Below, piece after piece: positions 1 to 8,571 of a DNA stretch of 64,000 nucleotides. Where the stretch lies: the NCBI GenBank assembly GCA_028689585.1, contig JAQVCW010000019.1, positions 1 to 64,000 of the forward strand, in the 5' to 3' direction. Made by a program: the position numbers and the translations under genes. The notes beneath the pieces are model-generated. The model was not told where the DNA came from. It saw nothing but the letters and a program-made list of their open reading frames with translations, and ran no database searches. Every line of letters begins with the position of its first letter. Positions within the stretch are counted from its first letter, which is position 1. This stretch comes from Lachnospiraceae bacterium. GTDB taxonomy: Bacteria > Bacillota > Clostridia > Lachnospirales > Lachnospiraceae.

Positions 1-74
1 AAATCTTCCCCAAACCGTTTTGTCACATGATCGATAAAAACTTCATTTTTTTTAAATACTGGTAAGCTTTTCAT
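1..74 (-). CDS. ABC transporter ATP-binding protein, N-terminal fragment
   Basis: Only the first 25 codons are present; the gene leaves the window on the left. Reading leftward from the ATG at 74, the peptide contains FIDHVTKRFGED, the usual opening strand and A-loop region of an ABC ATPase before Walker A. A GGAGGAG ribosome site lies six bases before the ATG. The start overlaps the last 23 bases of the permease gene upstream, so the two are translationally coupled. It would supply ATP hydrolysis to the two membrane proteins encoded just upstream. The Walker motifs lie outside the window, so the family call rests on the N-terminal motif and the gene order. Confidence 0.7.
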   Translation of the reverse strand, partial: MKSLPVFKKNEVFIDHVTKRFGED

Positions 75-780
75 ACAGCACTCCTCCCAGGATACCCATG
101 GCACTCAGTAAAAACAAAAGCAAAAACAGCCAGAGCCCCAATCCGTTTACCCCCCACTGCGCCTCCGCCTTCAGCCATTCCGGCGGATACAGCCAGAGCG
201 CCCCTGACACATAGCGTTCCTGCAAAATCATACAGAAATACCAGCCCACAAAGGGAAGCCCCCAGGCCATATAGATTGACTCTGAAACCACGGCGCAGAT
301 GCCGCCCAGCGTGCTGACCACGCCTCCGGTCAGACCGGCCCGGATCAGCACTGCAACGAAATCCGTCACCGCCGAAAGTGAAATGCTGCCCTGCTGCTCC
401 AATGGAAAATAAATGATAAAATATATGCCCAGCATCAGGACTCCGGCCAGAACCCACGCCAGAAATCCTGACAGGGCCACTGTCAGCACCTTGCTCTCCA
501 CATAACTGCGTCTGCCGCATCTTGGCAGGCTGGACTTTAAAAATCCGCTTTTCCACTCACCCAGAAAGGAATCGCTCCAGGGCAGCACCGCTGCCACCGG
601 CAGTAAAAAAGCCACCGTTTTGGACAGCAGCGCATCTTTTTCCAGAGAAAGAAAGCTGCCCGGTGTGAGCAGCTCCCTAATTTCCGGATAAGCTGCCCCA
701 AATGCAATTCCCGCCATGGCGGTAAGCACCGCCGCCAGAAATTTCCGGCCCATAATCATTCGTCCCAGCTCTCCGTTCAT
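52..780 (-). CDS. ABC-2 type transporter permease-like membrane protein
   Basis: A 242-residue hydrophobic protein with about six predicted membrane segments and no enzyme motif. The start at 780 (MNGELGRM) overlaps the stop of the preceding permease by four bases, which favours it over a longer version starting at 834. It lies between another membrane protein and an ABC ATPase in the same transcript, the normal layout of a bacterial ABC-2 exporter. The cargo cannot be read from the sequence; such sets next to a two-component system often export or resist peptides or lipid-targeting compounds, which is inference here. Confidence 0.65.
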   Translation of the reverse strand: MNGELGRMIMGRKFLAAVLTAMAGIAFGAAYPEIRELLTPGSFLSLEKDALLSKTVAFLLPVAAVLPWSDSFLGEWKSGFLKSSLPRCGRRSYVESKVLTVALSGFLAWVLAGVLMLGIYFIIYFPLEQQGSISLSAVTDFVAVLIRAGLTGGVVSTLGGICAVVSESIYMAWGLPFVGWYFCMILQERYVSGALWLYPPEWLKAEAQWGVNGLGLWLFLLLFLLSAMGILGGVLYEKLTSI

Positions 781-1667
781 GATGTACTGCCTCCCGTAAA
801 TTGAAATGGATATCTGCGCAGACTGCGGCAGCACACCAGAATCAGAAACACCAGCAGTCCTCCAAATACCATACAGGACTGGCTCACCGTGGGCAGTGTA
901 TCATATCCAAAATTGTGTCTGGCATAGGAGGCGTGGCTCAGAGGACTGATCCAGGCCACCAGCACATTGATTTTATACATCTCGTACTGCTCCATATGCA
1001 GCAGCTTTCCCAGCACCTCCGGCTTCAGCAGAAATCCATACAGGCTGTACAGCAGCCCGATTATAATTCCGCCGTTTTTTCCCAGAATCAGATTACCGGC
1101 CAGGATCACAAAGCTCAGCGTCAGCGCATAAAAGAAAATCAGAAGAAGCACCTGGCACATGCAGCTATAGGGAAGAGTGCTCTCCATCACCTTTACCGTG
1201 GAAGGCACCTGCATCTGCTCTCCCAGCTTGGAATAGCCCAGCATGGCGGCCGTCTCGCTCCAGATATCACCCACATAGCTGTTTTTCATGCACAGCACTA
1301 CCGTAAATGCCATCATTATGCCGGTGTACAGCGCAGTTACCAGAATTACATAGCAAAACTGTCCCGCCAGCCATTTTTTCTTCGTCATCCGCAGCAGTTG
1401 ATAGGGCGAAGCGGGACTCATTTTGGGCAGATCCGAAAACAACAGCATCAGCAGCAGGGAACTGAGCAAAATTGCCGTAGTGTCCCCAAACGTCCATAAA
1501 AATGGCTCCGCTGCCTGCACCGGTGTCTGATATGCCTCAATTACGGTCATTACCTGACTGCTGAGCAGATAGCAGAGCACAAATCCCAGCAAAAAGGAAA
1601 AAATCACCTTGCTGCTTTTGAAAAAGCCCATAAAATTGTAGCGGACAACGGCCAGGATCTGGCGCAT
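777..1667 (-). CDS. ABC transporter permease-like membrane protein
   Basis: A 296-residue integral membrane protein beginning MRQILAVVRYNFMGFFKSS, a typical ABC-2 permease start with a short amphipathic cytoplasmic stretch before the first membrane helix. About six hydrophobic segments follow. The start at 1667 lies one base after the stop of the lipoprotein gene, and the 3' end overlaps the next permease by four bases, so the genes form one tightly coupled operon. A longer reading frame extends to 1892 but overlaps the lipoprotein gene and has no ribosome site. Specificity is unknown. Confidence 0.65.
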   Translation of the reverse strand: MRQILAVVRYNFMGFFKSSKVIFSFLLGFVLCYLLSSQVMTVIEAYQTPVQAAEPFLWTFGDTTAILLSSLLLMLLFSDLPKMSPASPYQLLRMTKKKWLAGQFCYVILVTALYTGIMMAFTVVLCMKNSYVGDIWSETAAMLGYSKLGEQMQVPSTVKVMESTLPYSCMCQVLLLIFFYALTLSFVILAGNLILGKNGGIIIGLLYSLYGFLLKPEVLGKLLHMEQYEMYKINVLVAWISPLSHASYARHNFGYDTLPTVSQSCMVFGGLLVFLILVCCRSLRRYPFQFTGGSTS

Positions 1668-1668
1668 C

Positions 1669-3405
1669 TCAATACCCCAGAGAGCGGTCAATGATGCTGC
1701 CGTCAATAGCATTAATGGTAATCTGGCTGTTCGTTTTAAAACCCTCGTGCGGATATTCCTGCAGTGTCCCATCCTCATCTCGAATGCTTTGGCTGATACC
1801 TCCAAAGAAATCCCACGCCGGGACCAGTATGCCGGTCTGGCTGGAAGTGGCCGGCTCATAGATGCGGGTATACCCAAAGGTAATCCGGTCAATATTTATT
1901 CTGGCTGTTTCCGCATAATCCATCATGGCCGCATTTTGAATTAAAATCATTTTTTCATAGACCTTAATGATATCTGCAAAAGACATCAGGCTCAGATTTT
2001 CCGTTCTGGTTTCGCCAATATCATATAGATTCCATAAGGAGACACTGTCAATCCCATCCTTTGTCACCACAAAATCCACCATTTCATAACACCAGGTCTG
2101 CATATCACTGTTCATATCCTCCAGACTGCCGCCCATGGCCTGCGTATATGTAATTGGAAGCTGATTCACCACTCTGGTATAGTGGAGAATCATACCCTCA
2201 TCCACTACTTCTGAAGTAAAATCATCCCCTCTGTCATTCGGATGCTCCATCCCCAATATCCCGTAATCCCAGTTGTTCAGCTTCATATCTGTCAGCCCCA
2301 GTTCTGAGAGTTTTGCTTCCGCCTCTGCCTGTGCCTCTTCCAGCGTAATCCCCAGTGTATTCTTAAATTCCTCCTCCGTGGGTACGTTCTGCCATCCGGT
2401 ATTTCCATGTTCGCTTATCGCATTGCAAATCACGTAATACTCCATCCACCGGCTGCCGGACTGATATTGCTTCTCCTTTGTCTTCGGATCCTCATGTACT
2501 TTCACAATCGATATATCCATAGGCATACTGTCATAGGTCTTTAAGGTATACACATACTCCGTTTCGTCCGGCTGCTTCACCAGCCCATAGAAATCCCCGG
2601 GGAGTGACTCGCCATCGGATGTATCTGACTCCCATGGTGTCAGTTCCGGAGTCACTTCTGTCAGCGTCCGCTCTTCTGGCGCGTTTTCATATTCTTCCTC
2701 CAGGCTGCTGATGGCTTCATAAATATCAAAATGCAGATTCCCATTTTCATCCGTTCCATAGTTATATGGATCCAGATTGCCCTGGGCCACATATCCCTTT
2801 AATTCTTCAAGCTTAGCCATACATTCGGATTTTGTCATGGCAAATAAATCATCCAGCCGATAAATCACCCCATCCGGAAAAAATGTTTTCGTAATGAGAT
2901 CAATCTGGGCCTGATCAAACGGATGCTGACTGACCGAAACCGCCGATACCTGATTTGCATCCGGGATCTCTACTACGGCATCGGTTTTAACCGAAAGGTT
3001 CCCGGTGGCATCCTCAAAATCATTTTGGTAGCGTTCCGGCGCTCCCAGTGCTTTGCGCAGAGGGCTTTCAGCGGTTCCGGCATTGCCGCTGGCATTGCCA
3101 ATTTCCATATTCACGGCGGTTCCAGTGTTCACGGGATTGCCGGAGGCATCTGTTGATCCGGTGCCTTCTGCGGTTCCTGCTGCATCTGCGGTTCCGGTGC
3201 CTTCTGCGTTTCCTGCATTTTCTGCGCCTTCCGAAGTGGATTGCTCTGCGTTCATTTCATCCAGTGGCGCGCCCTCTTCGTAATTGCCCAGACTGGCACT
3301 TCCCTTTTGCTTCACCAGAGACTCCTCCGGTGTCTTTGCACAGCCAGCCATCACACCTGCACAAAGGCAGATTGTCAGTAATGAAATTAATTTTTTATTC
3401 TTCAT
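1669..3405 (-). CDS. Secreted lipoprotein of the ABC exporter operon
   Basis: A 578-residue protein with a lipoprotein signal: positive MKNKK start, hydrophobic core and lipobox MAGC, with the lipidated Cys at about residue 22. Residues about 55-115 are a low-complexity linker rich in Gly, Thr, Ala and Asn with repeated GTA/GTG steps. The rest is acidic and looks globular. It resembles the clostridial DUF6034 lipoproteins, by recognition only. It is the first gene of the permease-permease-ATPase transcript and has its own regulated promoter. It probably sits on the outer face of the membrane as the sensor or substrate-handling part of the exporter; that role is inferred. Confidence 0.7.
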   Translation of the reverse strand: MKNKKLISLLTICLCAGVMAGCAKTPEESLVKQKGSASLGNYEEGAPLDEMNAEQSTSEGAENAGNAEGTGTADAAGTAEGTGSTDASGNPVNTGTAVNMEIGNASGNAGTAESPLRKALGAPERYQNDFEDATGNLSVKTDAVVEIPDANQVSAVSVSQHPFDQAQIDLITKTFFPDGVIYRLDDLFAMTKSECMAKLEELKGYVAQGNLDPYNYGTDENGNLHFDIYEAISSLEEEYENAPEERTLTEVTPELTPWESDTSDGESLPGDFYGLVKQPDETEYVYTLKTYDSMPMDISIVKVHEDPKTKEKQYQSGSRWMEYYVICNAISEHGNTGWQNVPTEEEFKNTLGITLEEAQAEAEAKLSELGLTDMKLNNWDYGILGMEHPNDRGDDFTSEVVDEGMILHYTRVVNQLPITYTQAMGGSLEDMNSDMQTWCYEMVDFVVTKDGIDSVSLWNLYDIGETRTENLSLMSFADIIKVYEKMILIQNAAMMDYAETARINIDRITFGYTRIYEPATSSQTGILVPAWDFFGGISQSIRDEDGTLQEYPHEGFKTNSQITINAIDGSIIDRSLGY

Positions 3406-3465
3406 CTGTTTTATTTTCTCCTCAATTCTGGAAACTGCTGAAAAGCATTCCCCTCTTTTTATTCA

Positions 3466-3512
3466 GGAACACCTCTGGGTTCTTACTGCGAGGCATGCCT
3501 GCCATCCCGCCC
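3466..3512. repeat. Dispersed GAACACCTCTGGGTTC-type repeat
   Basis: A short element with the partly palindromic core GAACACCTCTGGGTTC followed by a conserved tail (TCTTACTGCGAGGC). A close relative lies near 15804-15853 (AACACCTCTGCGTTCTTGC) and a core-only copy near 30256-30275. All three are between genes. No coding sense is visible. Confidence 0.45.
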
Positions 3513-3557
3513 AAGGTCTGTAGCTCAGCGGAGAATTAATATCCACCACTGAGATAC

Positions 3558-3613
3558 AGTATACCGTAATCCCCTGCACCAAATCCCCACGGTTCTGTAA
3601 CCGTATTGTAACC
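3558..3613 (-). promoter_or_regulatory. Promoter with direct-repeat response-regulator box for the lipoprotein-ABC operon
   Basis: On the minus strand GTTACA-N5-GTTACA (3596-3613) is a direct repeat with 11-bp spacing, as expected for an OmpR-family dimer. After 32 bases comes a good -10, TATACT (3558-3563), but no convincing -35, as in activator-dependent promoters. The same arrangement precedes the response-regulator gene. Confidence 0.6.
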
Positions 3614-3723
3614 GTCGTCAAAGTGGGGCGTGCAGATGGCAGGAATGAATTTTCAAACACGCTCTATCCAAAATTGCGGCTGATCTATGTCTGTACCGCC
3701 TGCCATTCATCCCCCGCTTATTG

Positions 3724-5181
3724 TCAAATCACCTGAAGGCCAGCGGCTTCCTTCCACGACAGCACCACGCTTGTGCCTACTCCCGCTTCACTCTCAATAC
3801 GCATTCCTGCGCCATGGAGTCTGGCTATCTGCCGGCAGAGTGCCAGACCCAGCCCGATACTGCCCTCACTCCTGGCCCTGGACTTGTCCACCATATAGAA
3901 TGCCTCTGTCACATGCTCCAATTCCTCCGCCGGAATACCTTTTCCATAATCTTTCACCGTAATGCTCGACTCTTCACTGAAAATTTCTATTTTTCCACCG
4001 AATGCAGATGCTTTGGCCGCGTTATCCACAAGATTCAGCAGAAAACTGATCATCAGATCCCGGTCCATTTCCCTTTTCAGATCAGGGCAGGCATTGGTGA
4101 TTACCAGCTTGATCTGCTTCTCCTGCAGCCGGTGAGCCGTCAGAATCCGAACCTGTTCCAGCAGTTCTCCCACCGCCGCCATTTCCATGGAAATGTGTTC
4201 TTCCTCCGTTTCATATAATCCGGTCAGTTCAAGCATTTTCACCGACAGTCTGGAAAGCCTGCGGCATTCACTTCCGATATAGGTCAATGCCTGCCTTTTT
4301 CGTTCTTCACTGAGCCGAAGCGTCATCAGCGTATCTGAAAATCCGATAATCGCCGTCATCGGAGTCTTCAGTTCATGGGCCAGACTGGCCAGAAGCTGGC
4401 GCTGGGTTTCATTTGTCCTGGAAAGCGCTGCCACATGCATCCGCACCTGATCCGACATTTGATTAAAGCTGATTGCCAGCTCACCGATTTCGTCCTTTCG
4501 CCGCACCGGCACCCGGCTGTCATAGGCTCCCCCGGCAATATCCGCCGCCGCACTTTTCAGCTCCTGCAGCGGGCGCATCGTGCGGCGCAGGCTGAGGTAG
4601 AGCACTCCTCCCACCGCAGCCATGGCCGCTATTGTAAAGAAAATCCCACGGACTGCCATACGGTTCGTCCGTTCATAGATCTCCGTTACATCCTTATACC
4701 AGATGATCTCATATTCTCTCGCTGAATTTTTGTTTTCTCCTTCGGAAGGGCCATAATATAGAATCAGCAGTCTTCTTCCATTCAGGTGATAATAAAGAGA
4801 CTTCTCATCCTCCTGCAAAAAATCTCCCCAATACCCGACACTTTTTATCTGATTTCCAATTTCATTGCTGTCAAATTCATATTTTGTTATATTATACAAT
4901 TCCTTCCCATTCAGATAAAGGGCCGCATTTTCGCCAAAGATATCACGGAAATATGTCTTCAGGCCGATCTGATAGAGCGCCTCATCCTCATTTAACCTCT
5001 TCTGACCTTGAAGCAGAACATCCAGTTTATGAGCCCTGCTGCCAAAATCACTGGCCTCATACCGTCGAATATCATTCAGGCTTTCCTTTTGTGCTTCTGA
5101 AAGGGTATAAAAAAATATCATCTGCGACAGAAAAAAGAAGCCCGTAAACACCTGTAAAAAAATTTTGGTAACCAGCTTCAT
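3724..5181 (-). CDS. Sensor histidine kinase (HAMP, HisKA, HATPase)
   Basis: A 485-residue kinase. Membrane helices at about residues 7-27 and 178-197 enclose an extracytoplasmic sensor domain of some 150 residues. A HAMP linker follows, then the H-box LAHELKTPMTA with the phosphorylated His at about 269. The catalytic domain has an N-box (NLVDNAAKA) and the G-boxes DYGKGIP and GSIGLGLAL, so it looks active. The start overlaps the response-regulator stop as ATGA, so they form a translationally coupled pair. The signal is unknown. The downstream lipoprotein-exporter operon shares the putative regulator box, which suggests an envelope-stress or antimicrobial-peptide sensing circuit. Confidence 0.93.
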   Translation of the reverse strand: MKLVTKIFLQVFTGFFFLSQMIFFYTLSEAQKESLNDIRRYEASDFGSRAHKLDVLLQGQKRLNEDEALYQIGLKTYFRDIFGENAALYLNGKELYNITKYEFDSNEIGNQIKSVGYWGDFLQEDEKSLYYHLNGRRLLILYYGPSEGENKNSAREYEIIWYKDVTEIYERTNRMAVRGIFFTIAAMAAVGGVLYLSLRRTMRPLQELKSAAADIAGGAYDSRVPVRRKDEIGELAISFNQMSDQVRMHVAALSRTNETQRQLLASLAHELKTPMTAIIGFSDTLMTLRLSEERKRQALTYIGSECRRLSRLSVKMLELTGLYETEEEHISMEMAAVGELLEQVRILTAHRLQEKQIKLVITNACPDLKREMDRDLMISFLLNLVDNAAKASAFGGKIEIFSEESSITVKDYGKGIPAEELEHVTEAFYMVDKSRARSEGSIGLGLALCRQIARLHGAGMRIESEAGVGTSVVLSWKEAAGLQVI

Positions 5182-5843
5182 TCTTCCACCTCCAGGCGAT
5201 ATCCGATCTTGGGAATCGTTTTGATCACATCCTGCCAGTCCAGCTTTTTCCGGATGCGTCCCACATGGGCATCCACCGTCCTGGTCTCACCTTCAAACTC
5301 CTGCCCCCACAGTCCGGCCAGCAGTTGTTCCCTGGTCAGCGCCTTATTTTGATATCGGACAAACATCATCAGACAATCATATTCCATGGGTTTGAGATAA
5401 ACTTCCGTTCCATTCTTCATCACTTTTCTCTGCTGGGGATCAATTTTTACATCCCCGATCTGAATCACTTCTGCCTGTGTCATGTGCCGCTCCAGCACCT
5501 TTTCCAGCCGCACCAGAAGCTCCAGCATTTCAAAGGGCTTCACAATATAATCCTCCGCCCCGTCCTTCAGCCCCTTCACCTTGCTTCCCACATCCGCTTT
5601 GGCCGTGAGAAAAATCACCGGAATATTAAAATTTTTCAATTCCGGAAGCAGCGCAAAACCGTCTTTTCCAGGCAGCATAATATCCACCAGCGCGCAGTCA
5701 TACTCATGATGCCGCGCCAGACCGGCACTGGCCTTTTCTCCATCCAGAAATGGGGTTACCATGTATCCTGCCACCTCCAGGTTCATGCAGATCAGATCGT
5801 TAATTGCCGGTTCGTCTTCTATCACTAAAATATTTCTGTTCAT
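5178..5843 (-). CDS. OmpR/PhoB-family response regulator
   Basis: A 221-residue two-domain regulator. The receiver has the acidic pocket (VIEDEP), phospho-acceptor Asp54 in ALVDIMLPGKDG, Thr80 and Lys102 in VKPFE. The C-terminal winged helix carries the typical RTVDAHVGRIRKKL recognition region. It is the first gene of the kinase pair and overlaps the kinase start by four bases. Direct-repeat boxes GTTACA-N5-GTTACA lie just upstream of its own -10 and upstream of the lipoprotein gene, so it probably activates both; the binding itself is inferred. Confidence 0.95.
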   Translation of the reverse strand: MNRNILVIEDEPAINDLICMNLEVAGYMVTPFLDGEKASAGLARHHEYDCALVDIMLPGKDGFALLPELKNFNIPVIFLTAKADVGSKVKGLKDGAEDYIVKPFEMLELLVRLEKVLERHMTQAEVIQIGDVKIDPQQRKVMKNGTEVYLKPMEYDCLMMFVRYQNKALTREQLLAGLWGQEFEGETRTVDAHVGRIRKKLDWQDVIKTIPKIGYRLEVEE

Positions 5844-5863
5844 TCTGTTACTCCCGTGATTTA

Positions 5864-5921
5864 AACATCAGCCCATCGTCAAAGCGGATATTCGCAATCC
5901 GCTGTATGCAAATGGGCTGAC
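5864..5921. repeat. Variant copy of the dispersed two-hairpin element (first hairpin only)
   Basis: Starts ACATCAGCCCATC and ends AAATGGGCTGAC like the other copies, with outer arms CAGCCCA and TGGGCTG. The centre is different and holds its own small hairpin (GCGGAT/ATCCGC). It lies about 20 bp upstream of the response-regulator start, within the leader. Confidence 0.6.
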
Positions 5922-5964
5922 ATAATCGTTTGTTTTCTATGTCCCTGCGTTTTTGTCTTTCTGT

Positions 5965-6018
5965 ATTATATCCACAGTATACCACGTCAAAGAAGGGGGA
6001 TTGTAACTGTTTTGTAAC
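5965..6018 (-). promoter_or_regulatory. Promoter with direct-repeat response-regulator box for the two-component genes
   Basis: On the minus strand GTTACA-N5-GTTACA (6002-6018) is followed after 31 bases by TATAAT (5965-5970). Box sequence, internal spacing and distance to the -10 match the promoter of the lipoprotein operon, pointing to autoregulation. Confidence 0.6.
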
Positions 6019-6023
6019 TATTT

Positions 6024-7157
6024 TTATGGATAATATTTTTTCAGCCAATCCAGTTCCGTCCGTCTCTCATTCTTTTCATACCAGCCTTCTCCCCATAGTC
6101 TGTGGATCCGCTGAAAATATTCTTCATACATTTTTCCAATCCGCTCCATGGAATAATTTTCGGCAGCCCATTTTCTGCACCTGGCAGGTTCTATCTGATC
6201 AATGTGATTTACCGCCCAGCAGAATTCCTCGAATACCCGGCATCGGTAACCGGTGGTCCCATGAAGCACCGTTTCCGGGAATGCTCCCCAATCTGTGGTG
6301 ATCACCGGAGTTCCGCATAACTGCGCCTCCACATTCACACCGCCAAAAGGTTCTATATAATAAGTAGGCATCAGAACCGCCCTGGCGTTTCCCAAAAGTT
6401 CTGCCCGTTCCTTTGGCCCCACCGCCGGCATATAGTGAATATGTTTTTCTTTTTCCAATTCCAGTCCTTCTACAGGATCATTCAGGCTTCCCTGGCCTAC
6501 CAGATACAGTTGATGTCCGGTAGCCTTTGCCACATCAGAAGCGGTCTGTACCCCTTTCCGGTTTATAATCCGTCCAAAATAAAGCAGATAGTCCTGCTTT
6601 TTTTCCACAAACGGAAAATCCTCCAAATCAAAATAATTCGGTATTACCGCGTCATACCATTCGCCGTCATCTCTGTGCATCAGACCGTAAATGTAATGCA
6701 TCCACGCATAGGATTCAAATACCAGATGTCTGGCACATACTCCTGAATATCCTATCCCGGACTCCACCGTCAGCATATTTACCCCATCTATAATTCCCTT
6801 TTGATAATTCCCCATGGTACACAATAAAATATCATTTTCCTGCTTCCGATCCTGTATCGCTTTGATCGCATTGAGCGTAAATACGGTATTTGCAATATCA
6901 TTTGGGTCATGCCTGAAAAAATTTCTGCTCCGGTCGTATTTTCCATAGGCCTCTTCCAATATGCTCTGGGGCAGAACCGAAATAAATTCATCACAGGCCA
7001 CTTCGGAGCCTTCCACTCCATAAAAATATACCGTATGCCCATAAGATCGGAGCATTCTTGCCAACTTTACAATTTTCTGAGTATATGCACATGCAGAATT
7101 CGCTTTCGTGGTTTCGATATGGGATAATCCCAGCAGATGAAATCTTAGATGGCTCAT
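6024..7157 (-). CDS. Glycosyltransferase, GT4/GT1-like (GT-B fold)
   Basis: A 377-residue glycosyltransferase with an N-terminal acceptor half and a C-terminal nucleotide-sugar half. The latter has FGRIINRKG, LVGQG and the donor-binding motif EPFGGVNVEAQLCGTPVI, with the paired Glu residues of the EX7E type. The start MSHLRFH at 7157 follows a purine-rich ribosome site; a longer GTG start at 7202 is less likely. It lies downstream of the collagen-like gene on the same strand, so it may glycosylate the threonine-rich collagen stalk, as known for BclA-type spore glycoproteins. Donor sugar and acceptor are not known. Confidence 0.85.
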   Translation of the reverse strand: MSHLRFHLLGLSHIETTKANSACAYTQKIVKLARMLRSYGHTVYFYGVEGSEVACDEFISVLPQSILEEAYGKYDRSRNFFRHDPNDIANTVFTLNAIKAIQDRKQENDILLCTMGNYQKGIIDGVNMLTVESGIGYSGVCARHLVFESYAWMHYIYGLMHRDDGEWYDAVIPNYFDLEDFPFVEKKQDYLLYFGRIINRKGVQTASDVAKATGHQLYLVGQGSLNDPVEGLELEKEKHIHYMPAVGPKERAELLGNARAVLMPTYYIEPFGGVNVEAQLCGTPVITTDWGAFPETVLHGTTGYRCRVFEEFCWAVNHIDQIEPARCRKWAAENYSMERIGKMYEEYFQRIHRLWGEGWYEKNERRTELDWLKKYYP

Positions 7158-7224
7158 TTTCTTCTCCCTTGCCAGAATTGATATTAGGTGTTTGGGCAGC
7201 ACAGCATTTTCACTGATCGCTTAC

Positions 7225-7368
7225 GGCGTGTTCCGCGCGTTCCGCGTGTTCGGCGCGTTCGGCGCGTTCGGCACGTTCGGCGCGTTCGGCGCGTTCGGCG
7301 CGTTCGGCACGTTCGGCACGTTCGGCACGTTCGGCACGTTCGGCACGTTCGGCACGTTCGGCGCGTTC
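7225..7368. repeat. 9-bp tandem minisatellite, 16 copies
   Basis: Sixteen back-to-back copies of a 9-bp unit, GGCGCGTTC or GGCACGTTC with a few variants, between the collagen-like gene and the glycosyltransferase. The unit is a multiple of three, so both strands stay open and give false reading frames (FGTFGA on plus, RTCRTR on minus). No ribosome site or other coding sign supports them. Confidence 0.9.
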
Positions 7369-7388
7369 CGCGCACGCAGCTATACAGC

Positions 7389-7423
7389 CTGCCGGCAGGC
7401 CTCACAAAAAAGTCTGCCGGCAG
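7389..7423. other. Inverted repeat downstream of the collagen-like gene
   Basis: Two copies of the perfect palindrome CTGCCGGCAG are separated by 15 bases that include TTTTTT on the minus strand. They can pair with each other as a 10-bp stem 13 bases after the collagen-like stop codon. Possible terminator or mRNA-end hairpin, but no U-run follows the second arm. Confidence 0.4.
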
Positions 7424-7435
7424 TTGTGTATTTAA

Positions 7436-8551
7436 CTATGCTGTAATGATGATAGCTGCTGCAGCTCCATCACTTAATGCACCTACTCCGAGGCTGGTTC
7501 TTACCTGCACGCTCAGAAGTCTGCAGTCTTCAAATTGGAAATTTCCTGTCACATGAACACAGCAATTCTGTGTAACGGCATTAACCGGGCCACGAACTAC
7601 TGCCTCAATTCCTGTAGACACCGGATCTCCAAAGCCACATCCGCTATAATAAATTGTTGCCGTCACCGTATCTCCAGTCCCAAGAACCTTATCCCGGATG
7701 CTGAATACAAATTCTGTTATCCTTCCGCTGGCGGGAGTAACAACGCTGCTTCTCACAAAACTGGAACCGGATGTTCCAATTCCCATCCAGCCGCCGCTCG
7801 GCAGAGACTGGTCAGAAGCCAGGTAGATCGTGCTTAATGCTTCCCCCTGCGGGCCGGTAGGACCAGTGGCTCCGGTGGCTCCTGACGGACCTTGGGGGCC
7901 GGTTGCTCCGGTCGCTCCTGACAAACCTTGCGGGCCGGTTGCTCCGGTGGCTCCTGACGGACCTTGGGGACCGGTTGCTCCGGTCAAACCCTGCGGACCA
8001 GTGGCTCCTGACAGACCTTGAGGACCAGTTGCCCCGGTAGCTCCTGACAGGCCCTGGGGACCGGTTGCTCCGGTGGCTCCTGACAGACCTTGAGGGCCGG
8101 TTGCTCCGGTCGGGCCCTGGGAGCCGGTGGCTCCGGTGGCTCCTGACAGACCTTGTGGGCCGGTCGCTCCGGTGGCTCCTGACAAACCTTGAGGGCCGGT
8201 CGCTCCGGTCGGGCCCTGGGGACCGGTCGCTCCGGTGGCTCCTGACAGACCTTGAGGGCCGGTGGCTCCGGTGGCTCCTGACAGACCTTGAGGACCAGTT
8301 GGACCGGTCGCTCCTGACAAACCTTGAGGGCCTGTTGCTCCGGTCGGCCCCGACAAGCCTTGAGGACCGGTTGGACCTTGAGCCCCGGTTGGGCCCTGAG
8401 GACCCGTCGCTCCACGGCAGCAGCATCTGCATTTTCTGCAGCATCCTCTGTTGCCGCAATCATCATACAGATTGCAGCCTGACAATTCCTCATCCTGTTC
8501 CATATCTATTTCGAAGTTCTGATCTGTTTCACCAGATTTATAATCTGACAT
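7436..8551 (-). CDS. Collagen-like repeat protein, exosporium (BclA-like) type
   Basis: A 371-residue protein starting [10 protein letters not shown], eight bases after an AGGAGG site. Residues 1-46 are acidic and then Cys-rich (CCRKCRCCC). Residues about 47-237 are roughly 63 G-X-Y triplets, mostly GATGPQ and GLSGAT, rich in Thr as in glycosylated bacterial collagen stalks. Residues about 238-371 form a beta-rich C-terminal domain of the size of BclA-type trimerising heads. There is no signal peptide, as is usual for exosporium proteins made in the mother cell. The Cys-rich N-terminus could cross-link it to a spore coat. Location is inferred from the architecture. Confidence 0.88.
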   Translation of the reverse strand: MSDYKSGETDQNFEIDMEQDEELSGCNLYDDCGNRGCCRKCRCCCRGATGPQGPTGAQGPTGPQGLSGPTGATGPQGLSGATGPTGPQGLSGATGATGPQGLSGATGATGPQGPTGATGPQGLSGATGATGPQGLSGATGATGSQGPTGATGPQGLSGATGATGPQGLSGATGATGPQGLSGATGPQGLTGATGPQGPSGATGATGPQGLSGATGATGPQGPSGATGATGPTGPQGEALSTIYLASDQSLPSGGWMGIGTSGSSFVRSSVVTPASGRITEFVFSIRDKVLGTGDTVTATIYYSGCGFGDPVSTGIEAVVRGPVNAVTQNCCVHVTGNFQFEDCRLLSVQVRTSLGVGALSDGAAAAIIITA

Positions 8552-8571
8552 ATAATATTCCTCCTGTCTTT

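Noticed and set aside
7192-7446. Plus-strand frame rich in FGTFGA and minus-strand frame rich in RTCRTR
   Set aside because: Both are translations of the 9-bp minisatellite, whose length divisible by three keeps frames open. No ribosome site or domain.
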